NCBI RefSeq assembly: GCF_000968375.1
Contig: NZ_CP009933.1
Location: 2,170,001 to 2,234,000 of the forward strand
DNA: 64,000 bases
Reading direction: 5' to 3'
Origin: Clostridium scatologenes
GTDB lineage: Bacteria > Bacillota > Clostridia > Clostridiales > Clostridiaceae
Position numbers and translations under genes: made by a program. A model generated the notes under the pieces. It was not told the DNA's origin and ran no database searches. It was given only the letters and a program-made list of their open reading frames with translations. The first letter of the stretch is position 1. Each line of letters opens with the position of its first letter. This document shows positions 42,554-50,293 of the stretch, one piece after another.

Positions 42554-45500
42554 TTATTTTAAAATTTGTGTAAGTTCATCTTCTATATCTTTACTTACAG
42601 AACCTTCTCCTCCTAAAATAGTAACTATTTTTATTTTAGCATTTTTTAAATATGATTTTTGTTCTTTAGTAAGACTATTGCCTATAAGCATTATAGTTGT
42701 ATTATTATTTGCTGCATAGATGCTTCCTGCTAATGCATCTGGGAAGTTATTGCCTGATGCTACGCAAGCTACACTTCCTGATAAACCAAAATATTGTATT
42801 ACTTTAAGAGAAGTCTCAAACCTGTCTACTCCACCTATTCTTACAATGTTTGTTTTATCTATTGCTGCTGTCTGAGAAACTTGATCTTCAACTGCTGCAC
42901 TTACAGCTCCCTCTTCTCCTACAATGCACACCTTACTTGGTTTTATTAATGAAATTTCCTTCTTTATTGCTTCTGGTATTTCATTTTTATTTACCATTAA
43001 TATAGGATATTGATTTACTGCTGCTATACTGCTTATTGATAGTGAATCCGGATAATTTTCTCCTGATACTATAACTATTGGTGTTCCTTGTTTTACTCCA
43101 ATTGTATCCACAAGCTTTGCATTAGTTTCATATCTGTCTGCTCCACCTAGTCTGTTTATATCTTTAAATCCGCTGGCAGTTATTTTTGCTTCCATATCTT
43201 TGCTTATTGCTCCAATACCTCCTAAAATATAAACTGTTCCTGTAGTATCCATATTATCTTTTAAGTAAGTTAATATCTTCTCTTGAGCTGTTTTATCACT
43301 TCCGACAAGTAATATAGGAGCATTAAGTTTATGTGCTAGTACACTTCCTGCTAATGCATCTGGATAGTTCTCTGAAGATGTAAGTATAATTTTTGAAATC
43401 TTTCCTGTGTAAGCTGCTTTTGCTATTGCAAGAGCTGTATCCACTCTATCCTGTCCTGATAATCTTTCTATTACTGCCTTTGCAGATGCTGGTGTTACTA
43501 GTGCTGCACCACCACCTCCACCAGATCCTCCACTAGAAGACGGTGTGGTATCTTTTACTGTAATTACTAAATTCTGAACATTTCCATCACTAAAATTAAA
43601 GTTTAAAGTTGTTGTACCCACACTTTGTAATGCTAAGTAATTCTTTTTAATTGTTACTATATTGTCTTTTATTTCATAATCTGTTCCATTTACTATAGCT
43701 TTACTTCCATTTACAATACTGGTCAAAGTATTTCCATTTAAGGTCATTGTTGTATTTACATTTACCTGCTTAGAAGTATTTTTATCAAACTCTATTGTAA
43801 TTGGATTTATTGTTGAATTTTTTATTGTTGTATCTTTTACTGCTATTACTAAGTCTTGTGTATTTCCTGTATTAAAGTTAAAAGTTAAAGTTGTTGTGCC
43901 TACATTTTGTTGTGCTAAATAGCTCTTTTTAATTGTTACTACATTATCTTTTACTTCATAATCTGTTCCATTTACTAGAGTTTTACTTTCATTTACAATG
44001 CTGCTTAAAGTATTTCCATTTAAAGTCATTGTTGTATTTACATCTGCTTGTTTAGAAGTATTTTTATTAAACTCTGTTGTTGCTGGACTTATTGTTGAAT
44101 TTTTAATATCCATTTTTATAATTGTGAAGGTACTATATTTGTGAATAGTAAATTTTATTCCATAGATCCCTGATTTATATTCTGTTATCTCCCCTTTTAA
44201 AAGTTCCTTTGTTCCATCACTGTGTTCTATAAATACAGCTAAGCTCTTTAAAAAGGCGTCTCTTTCTGCTGGGTTTGCTGGAATAGTTACATTTTTTAAT
44301 GGTAAAGTTATAGCAGTTGTAGTTTTCTTCATATTTGTTTCTATAGTCATAGGTCTTCCTACTACTGATATGCTACCGCTCCCTGCTGCCTTTTGTACTA
44401 TTTCTTCCTGTTTAGCCCTTTCTTCAACGGCTTGTTGCTGTATTATTGCCTTTATTGGTACCACTCTAAAATATAAATCGTCTTTTGCATCTGCTGCTAT
44501 ATCTTTTACAGCTTCTTTTGGAACCGTAATTCTAGCATTTTCTGTATCTATTTCTAGACTTATACCACCTACTGCCAATATATTAATAGTTGCTGTTGGT
44601 ACTCCAACCTTTGCTTCTGATACTTCATCTTTTACATCTGGTATTACTATTCTTGCTGTGTCTTTTCCTGAACTTTTAAGTGCATCTACTGTTTCTTGTG
44701 CTTTTTGTGCTGTATATTGAACATCGTCTTTTTTTGTACCATCTGTGTTAGTTGTTCTCTGAACCTCTGTTTTTGATATTGTATTATCGTAAGTACCATC
44801 TGTAACAGGTACTGTTACTACCTCTGTAGTTGGCTGTGGCGTTGGTATATTTACTGCGAAAAACGCTGTTACGTTTATATTGTTTTGAACATTTCTGTCT
44901 ATTCTTGTTGCTGTAGCCACACTATCACTCCAGTTTGTAAAGTGATATCCTGGGTTTGGTATTGCTGTTACTGCTGTTCCTATTGTTCCAGCATTTACTG
45001 TTTGTATTGCTGTTCCTGATATTGTTCCATTAGGACCTGCTGTATAATTAAGTGAGTATGTTGCCATGGCATTTATAGTCATTGTAAATATGTGACTATC
45101 TGTTACTGGTGAAACTGCACTATCTGTTACAGTTACTGTAAAGCTAATATCACTTGAAGTAGTAGTTGGAGTTCCTGTTAATGTACCATCAGCTGCAAGA
45201 CTTAGTCCTGCTGGCAAACTACCTGATGTTACTTCATAGCTCTTTGTTCCTGTTCCTCCAGTTGAATCAAAATTAAATCCACTGTAAGCTACTCCTACTG
45301 TTCCTGTTGGTGGATTTGTAGTATCAATCACTAAAGCTGTTGCTGTATGTCCATCTGATGCTACTGTTACATTTTGTGGTGTTCCAGTGCATAGTGTCTT
45401 TAATCCATTAGCATCTACTGCTACTACTCCTACATACAGGTTGTCTCCTGCATTCCAATCAAAGCTAGCTGTTCCTATTGTCTTACCTATATTTGTTTTT

Positions 45501-47359
45501 CCAGTAACCGTATCGCTAACTGTTGGTGCTGATCCTTCTTTTGCTACAATCTCATAATGATCTACTGTTGAGGTTGCTGAATCTGTCCATGTTACTTTTA
45601 CACTACTTTTTCCATCATCATTTACTCCATTATCCATACTTGTTGGCTGCATTACTGTAAATGCTGCTGCATTTGTTAGTTCATCTACTTCTACTTTTGC
45701 TGCGCTACTTGTTACTGTTGCTGTTTTAGTTCCGCTTACGCTATCGTCTGTATTTGTTACTACACAATAATAATAAGTTGTTCCTGCAGCTGATGTTGGT
45801 GCTGAGTAGCTGGCGCTTTTTGCTTCCTCTATTGCACTTCCTTCAGTATTACTGCTACTTGTATTGCTGTACCATTGATAGCTTAAGGTTCCTGTAGCTG
45901 TGGCTGTTACTGATAATTCTGCTGTATCTCCTACATTTACTGTCTTATCGCTTGGCTGACCGCTTATTACAGGTGCTGCCGCATTTACTCTATAAAAATT
46001 AGCCGTATTTTGTGCTGATCCATCTGACGTTGTAACTGTTATGGTGTGAGAACCTGTTGTTACCCATGACAAATCATAGGTTAAGCATCCCTTCTCATCT
46101 GTAGATGTTACTGTGGAAGCAGTACCTCCATCTATTGAGATATTAATATTCTCTGATGCTTCCAATGGGCTACCATCCGCTTTTAAAAGCTGTATTTTTG
46201 CAGTTGTATTTGAACTTGCATCAACTGAAATACCTGTGGCCGCTTGTGTATAAATATTGGGGGTTAGATTATCAACACCATGGTTGGTTGTTAGATCATT
46301 GGTATCATAGAGTGGTTTTTGGCTGAAATACCAAGCAATAAGATCATGATATTCTCCGTTGCCGCCAGTGGAAGCACTGAAACCTACATAAACACTTTTG
46401 TTAAGCAAAGCACTGCTTACTTTACGCTTAATAGAATAATTTGAAGGGCTTGTTCTATCTGTATTTGGCCCATAGGTTACAATTACATAGGCTTTGGTAT
46501 TATCATCGCTATCAGGTATCATATCTACCCAAACGTTAGTATATGTACCACCGTTAGGAGTTGAATCATACAAATTGCTATAAGCGTGTGCTATACTCCC
46601 ATTATCTAATGTTGGATTTGTGTAATCAGTGCTTAGACTAGTACCTGAATCGGTGTCAGCATGCCTAACGTTAGCAACATTAGTATATGAGCCATTTGTG
46701 TAATCATTTGTGTCAATAGCGATATGAGGATGAGAGTATCCAGTTTCATCAAAACTACCACCATTACTATAAGGAATCTCAGAAGCATTAGCTTGGTAAG
46801 CATTCAAATAAGTATCTAACTCAACTGCTACTGAATCTCCTTTAATACTAAGATCACCACCGTTAGATAAGTCACCATATCCAAGACCTCCAGCTGATTC
46901 TCCTACCTGATAACCATTGCTTGCGTCATAAAGAACGAAGCATAATCCATCAGCCTTAGTATTATTAGTACAATCGTGTATATCTGTTTGAAAATATGTA
47001 CTAAAACCTCCCTGAAGCATTATGGGACTTCGACGAACAATAGAATCTACTGTGCTTGTAGAATTATAACCTTGATCCGTTAAACGTATTCCTCCTTGGT
47101 TTACATCTGATGAATCAATAACCGTAGGCGTATAACCATTTGGTCTACCAGTACCTCCTAAATGTTTTGAAAAAAATAAGGTATTATCTGTGCTACTATC
47201 ACTTACAATTCCTATAGTACCTCCTTTTGATGGAATAAAAATAGGAAGAGCTTTAATACTAGTAGCTTTTACCGGCATGGCATACCCTATATTTAGCATA
47301 GTTATTGCCATAAGAAAACTTAATACTATACTTACTTTACGCTTTGGTAATTTAAACAT
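42554..47359 (-). CDS. Large modular surface protein: lectin, Ig-like, X2 and CWB2 domains
   Basis: 1601 residues. A signal peptide covers 1-33 (SIVLSFLMAITMLNIGYAMP, cleavage near VKA-TS). An L-type lectin-like domain is at about 40-350. Then come an Ig-like module (380-460), an Ig/PKD-like module (465-555), an Fn3-like stretch (565-670), a putative-Ig He_PIG module (680-765), an InlB-like B repeat (770-840) and a charged region without clear homology (850-1085). Two X2-type modules about 94 residues long follow (1087-1275), then a Gly/Ser linker and three cell-wall-binding 2 repeats (1297-1601). CWB2 repeats attach S-layer-associated proteins to anionic wall polymers. The ATG at 47359 has AGGAGG 11 bases upstream. 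Probable adhesin or carbohydrate-binding surface protein. Confidence 0.88.
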   Translation of the reverse strand: MFKLPKRKVSIVLSFLMAITMLNIGYAMPVKATSIKALPIFIPSKGGTIGIVSDSSTDNTLFFSKHLGGTGRPNGYTPTVIDSSDVNQGGIRLTDQGYNSTSTVDSIVRRSPIMLQGGFSTYFQTDIHDCTNNTKADGLCFVLYDASNGYQVGESAGGLGYGDLSNGGDLSIKGDSVAVELDTYLNAYQANASEIPYSNGGSFDETGYSHPHIAIDTNDYTNGSYTNVANVRHADTDSGTSLSTDYTNPTLDNGSIAHAYSNLYDSTPNGGTYTNVWVDMIPDSDDNTKAYVIVTYGPNTDRTSPSNYSIKRKVSSALLNKSVYVGFSASTGGNGEYHDLIAWYFSQKPLYDTNDLTTNHGVDNLTPNIYTQAATGISVDASSNTTAKIQLLKADGSPLEASENINISIDGGTASTVTSTDEKGCLTYDLSWVTTGSHTITVTTSDGSAQNTANFYRVNAAAPVISGQPSDKTVNVGDTAELSVTATATGTLSYQWYSNTSSSNTEGSAIEEAKSASYSAPTSAAGTTYYYCVVTNTDDSVSGTKTATVTSSAAKVEVDELTNAAAFTVMQPTSMDNGVNDDGKSSVKVTWTDSATSTVDHYEIVAKEGSAPTVSDTVTGKTNIGKTIGTASFDWNAGDNLYVGVVAVDANGLKTLCTGTPQNVTVASDGHTATALVIDTTNPPTGTVGVAYSGFNFDSTGGTGTKSYEVTSGSLPAGLSLAADGTLTGTPTTTSSDISFTVTVTDSAVSPVTDSHIFTMTINAMATYSLNYTAGPNGTISGTAIQTVNAGTIGTAVTAIPNPGYHFTNWSDSVATATRIDRNVQNNINVTAFFAVNIPTPQPTTEVVTVPVTDGTYDNTISKTEVQRTTNTDGTKKDDVQYTAQKAQETVDALKSSGKDTARIVIPDVKDEVSEAKVGVPTATINILAVGGISLEIDTENARITVPKEAVKDIAADAKDDLYFRVVPIKAIIQQQAVEERAKQEEIVQKAAGSGSISVVGRPMTIETNMKKTTTAITLPLKNVTIPANPAERDAFLKSLAVFIEHSDGTKELLKGEITEYKSGIYGIKFTIHKYSTFTIIKMDIKNSTISPATTEFNKNTSKQADVNTTMTLNGNTLSSIVNESKTLVNGTDYEVKDNVVTIKKSYLAQQNVGTTTLTFNFNTGNTQDLVIAVKDTTIKNSTINPITIEFDKNTSKQVNVNTTMTLNGNTLTSIVNGSKAIVNGTDYEIKDNIVTIKKNYLALQSVGTTTLNFNFSDGNVQNLVITVKDTTPSSSGGSGGGGGAALVTPASAKAVIERLSGQDRVDTALAIAKAAYTGKISKIILTSSENYPDALAGSVLAHKLNAPILLVGSDKTAQEKILTYLKDNMDTTGTVYILGGIGAISKDMEAKITASGFKDINRLGGADRYETNAKLVDTIGVKQGTPIVIVSGENYPDSLSISSIAAVNQYPILMVNKNEIPEAIKKEISLIKPSKVCIVGEEGAVSAAVEDQVSQTAAIDKTNIVRIGGVDRFETSLKVIQYFGLSGSVACVASGNNFPDALAGSIYAANNNTTIMLIGNSLTKEQKSYLKNAKIKIVTILGGEGSVSKDIEDELTQILK

Positions 47360-47442
47360 AAAAATCAAAACCTCCTACATATTAACCTTTTTTTCAATAA
47401 ATTCATCTCTCTCTGTATTTCTACACAAATCTTCATTAGTAC

Positions 47443-47664
47443 TTATTTTAATATCTTTTTTGGCCAATAGCATACACCCACCTCCAGTGAACGTGGCTTG
47501 TCCAAATGAAAATCGGCACACTGGCAGTACCAACATTGTCGTATACCCTCAGGTGTATCATCTCTAGGCTCAAAAGCCGTACAAACCTCTTTTGGCCACA
47601 CATTTCCTTCTGCATTAGGATCAGAAAGGGTAATACCCTCATGTCTTTGCCAAGGATTTTGCAT
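47443..47664 (-). CDS. Small cysteine-rich protein (unknown)
   Basis: 73 residues, starting MQNPWQRHEG at an ATG with AAAGGAG nine bases upstream. Cysteines are found in KEVCTAFEP, QCWYCQCADFHLDK and GVCYWPKK, suggesting metal or iron-sulfur binding. The sequence is low in lysine-rich AT bias and uses codons richer in G and C than the flanking surface protein, more like the two-component pair upstream. No family is recognised with certainty; small HiPIP-like glycyl-radical enzyme subunits have a comparable build, but no such enzyme is nearby. Confidence 0.6.
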   Translation of the reverse strand: MQNPWQRHEGITLSDPNAEGNVWPKEVCTAFEPRDDTPEGIRQCWYCQCADFHLDKPRSLEVGVCYWPKKILK

Positions 47665-47741
47665 AATATCACGCTCCTTTGCGTTGAAAAACATGCAGAT
47701 TTTTCTACAAATTATAGCAAGAGATTACCATGAGAAAAATA

Positions 47742-47776
47742 AAAAATGAGCCTTTACACTTAAAGGACTCATTTTT
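47742..47776 (-). terminator. Terminator of the two-component pair
   Basis: AAAAATGAG and CTCATTTTT arms with an inner CTTT/AAAG pairing, followed on the minus strand by a T-rich run; 60 bases after the kinase stop. Confidence 0.7.
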
Positions 47777-47836
47777 ACACTTAAAAAACGCATATTCAAT
47801 TAAAGTTTGCTATTGACAAATAAAAATTGGCCATTA

Positions 47837-49129
47837 TCACACCAGTAAACGTACCCGAAAAAAACCTTTATCTACTTTGTATATTAGCTCCCCATCATAT
47901 TTCTTTGCAAAGGCGATGACGCTTTTGCTGCCGATGCCGTGGCCTTCTTCAAAAGTGAATGGGTAGCCATTTTCATCAAGGGCAACACCTTCTGTACATG
48001 GATTTTCTATCTGCAAAAGCAAACGTCCCATATTGCGGCAGATAAAGTGGATTGATACCGCCTTACTGCCCAATTGTTTTAAGCAAGCCTCAATGGCATT
48101 TTCCAAAAGGTTTGACACCACCATAGAAAGCTCCAAGGAATCCACAGTCAGATCCCTTGGAATATCTAGTTCAATCTCTGTGGGAATTCCCGACTGCTCT
48201 GCAACCTTTGCATAATGGCAGACAGCAGCATTGACAACATGGTTTTCACAGTAGACCTTGCTCATCCTTGGTACAGTATGATCTTGTTTTTTCAATAGGG
48301 CAACGGCTTCATGATTTTCCCCTCTCTCTAAAAACTCCAAAAGCATATTGTTGAAATGACGACGGTCATGGGCGGCACGGCAGTTCTGCGCCGATACCTC
48401 CTCCATAAGTTTCAGTCGTTCTGACATACTGCTGGCGGCTAATTGCAGAAATTCCCTCTCCGACTGCATTGTTTGATTTTCTTCTTTCACCCGATGCTCT
48501 CGCAGAAGATTTTTCAGTGATAGAAAAATGGAGCTGTAGGACGCAAATCCAATAAAAGTCAATAAGGTCAGTGGAATTTCCTGTTCTGTCAGTGTAAGAA
48601 TAATATTCTTAGAAGAAAGAATATAATATCCAAATGTAATATAAATCCCCAATGCCACGGCGAAGTAAGCCGTCCAATGTTTCACAGTCTGCTGGTATAA
48701 GGGACGAACATAACGCAACAGAGTGATCAGAATAGCACTAAACAGGATAAAGCGCAACATTGAGTTTGCATATATAGGATATGGTAGTCTTCTTGAGCCA
48801 ACAAAGCTTAAAATAACCACTGCAACGCTGATATTTTGTACCGTCAGATAGCTGAACAGCCATTGCATAAAGGTATCTTTGAACAACGGCCGCACTGCAA
48901 AGCACAAAACAGCAAACACAATAATATCAACCTTTGCCAGTATTGTCAGATTACCACTGAGATAAAAACAAACTGCTATACCCAAATCAATAGCAAGAAT
49001 GACAAGCATGGTAAACACCGTTATCTTTTTGGAGTATTTTGGTTGTAAAAGGGTAATCATCAGCAGAACATTGGCGGTGGTAGATATGATCCCCCGCAGG
49101 AAATCTGGAAAATACCCACTCATTCTCAT
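47837..49129 (-). CDS. AgrC-like sensor histidine kinase (GHKL)
   Basis: 430 residues. The N-terminal 200 residues hold six or so hydrophobic segments. A coiled region (SLKNLLREHRVKEENQTMQS) leads to the His box AHDRRHFNNMLLEF, with the phospho-accepting His near residue 257. The GHKL ATPase follows: VVSNLLENAIEACLKQLGSK (N box) and EEGHGIGSKSVIAFAKKYDG (G box). This is the HPK10 or AgrC/ComD-type pattern. It overlaps the response regulator by 4 bases (ATGA). The base composition is noticeably higher in G and C than the rest of the window. No AgrB/AgrD or peptide gene is adjacent, so the signal is unknown. Confidence 0.9.
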   Translation of the reverse strand: MRMSGYFPDFLRGIISTTANVLLMITLLQPKYSKKITVFTMLVILAIDLGIAVCFYLSGNLTILAKVDIIVFAVLCFAVRPLFKDTFMQWLFSYLTVQNISVAVVILSFVGSRRLPYPIYANSMLRFILFSAILITLLRYVRPLYQQTVKHWTAYFAVALGIYITFGYYILSSKNIILTLTEQEIPLTLLTFIGFASYSSIFLSLKNLLREHRVKEENQTMQSEREFLQLAASSMSERLKLMEEVSAQNCRAAHDRRHFNNMLLEFLERGENHEAVALLKKQDHTVPRMSKVYCENHVVNAAVCHYAKVAEQSGIPTEIELDIPRDLTVDSLELSMVVSNLLENAIEACLKQLGSKAVSIHFICRNMGRLLLQIENPCTEGVALDENGYPFTFEEGHGIGSKSVIAFAKKYDGELIYKVDKGFFRVRLLV

Positions 49130-49857
49130 ACCTCCTTTGACATAAGAAAGTTCATGTATCGATCTCGTACCACAGAGTATTGCTTTGCTGAAATGGGAAT
49201 AATTTTTCCACCGCGCAAGGTAAAACTATCCTTTGCAAAGCGTTCCACCCGCCGCATGTTAACGAAATAAGAGATATGACATTGTAAAAAACGAATATCC
49301 CTTAGGATAGGAATAATATATTCCGCAAAGCTTTCCCGAATGGTGCGGCTGATTATCTCTTCACCATTGATCAGGGTAAAGATGACAGCATGGCTGCGGT
49401 ATTCACAGCAAAGAATATCAGACACATTGAGTACCCGCAGGCTATCGACGGTTTTCACAGTAAATGTATGTTCCTCGGATAAGTCTATTTTCGAGATAGC
49501 AAAAGTGAGGGTATCGAACAACTGATCTTTATCAATGGGCTTAATCAAATAGTTAATAGGGCTTGCTGCATAGGCTTGCAAAGCAAACTGAGGTTCAGTG
49601 GTGGCATAGATAATTTGCGTCTCACGGTCGAAGCGGCGAATTTCTTTGCCAAGCTCAATGCCGCTGACCATGGGCATGACTATATCCAATATGTAGAGAT
49701 GAAAGTTCTCGCCTTCAATAGTGGTCATCAATTTATCAGGGTGGGAGAACTCTTTTATCTCTGCTTCCAATGTGTGTGTGTCAAGGTATTCTGTTATGTA
49801 TTCGTTGATGACTTCTAACTCTCTCGGCTGGTCGTCACAGATGGCAATACGTAGCAT
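49126..49857 (-). CDS. LytTR-type response regulator (AgrA-like)
   Basis: About 243 residues. The receiver domain (1-120) has the acidic pair in IAICDDQ, the phospho-acceptor Asp in LYILDIVMPMVSGIELGKEI and the lysine in NYLIKPIDKDQLF. The LytTR DNA-binding domain (about 140-240) has VLNVSDILCCEYRSHAVIFT and FLQCHISYFVNMRRVERFAK. It would bind direct repeats in promoters. The start at 49857 (MLRIAICDD) has GGAAGTGA upstream. It pairs with the overlapping kinase and shares its foreign-looking composition. Confidence 0.9.
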   Translation of the reverse strand: MLRIAICDDQPRELEVINEYITEYLDTHTLEAEIKEFSHPDKLMTTIEGENFHLYILDIVMPMVSGIELGKEIRRFDRETQIIYATTEPQFALQAYAASPINYLIKPIDKDQLFDTLTFAISKIDLSEEHTFTVKTVDSLRVLNVSDILCCEYRSHAVIFTLINGEEIISRTIRESFAEYIIPILRDIRFLQCHISYFVNMRRVERFAKDSFTLRGGKIIPISAKQYSVVRDRYMNFLMSKEV

Positions 49858-49877
49858 GGCGATCACTTCCTTACGAT

Positions 49878-50021
49878 ATGTTCTTTTCAGAGGGTCAGTT
49901 GGCTTTTTTGCATCAGCTGAAATGGATCAAGAGTGTCCCAAACGAGAACTCGCATTTGTATGACGCTTCTCGCGCCGAAATATACCACTGCAAACTGCTA
50001 AACCGTTTCCCCGACCTGTGA
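49878..50021 (+). CDS. Possible 47-aa protein fragment
   Basis: Reading the plus strand from ATG 49878 gives MFFSEGQLAFLHQLKWIKSV and ends LLNRFPDL. The codons avoid the AT bias of the host and look like real coding sequence, but there is no ribosome binding site and no recognised family. It may be the tail of a gene that came with the two-component pair. The rest of 49867-50293 holds nothing else but a hairpin at 50179-50214. Confidence 0.25.
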   Translation: MFFSEGQLAFLHQLKWIKSVPNENSHLYDASRAEIYHCKLLNRFPDL

Positions 50022-50178
50022 ATATAAAACATATTATATACGAATATCAGTATGGTTTCAATAGATACATAAAAAAGTTACGGCTACAAATGGTGCAAAT
50101 AGTTGCCGACAATTGGAATATTTGAATGCACATCCTAAAACGGTGGTTTATTTACGCCCATGCTAGGCACATAAAATA

Positions 50179-50214
50179 GGGTATTGACCTTAAGATTTCT
50201 TAAGGTCAATACCC
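50179..50214. terminator. 17-bp hairpin after ppdK
   Basis: GGGTATTGACCTTAAGA (50179-50195) and its complement (50198-50214) around two T bases, followed on the minus strand by TATTTTAT. It lies 80 bases after the ppdK stop and shares GGGTATTGA ends with two other hairpins in the window. Confidence 0.75.
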
Positions 50215-50293
50215 ATACTTTATTTTTTACTTATTCCCTCTAAGCCTTCATGTTATAAGGCTTTATAACTCATACTTATACTATTTTACTTAA

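Noticed and set aside
47448..47672. Alternative 74-codon frame over the small Cys-rich protein
   Set aside because: The frame at 47443-47664 has a proper ribosome binding site and coherent Cys motifs; the other frame has neither.
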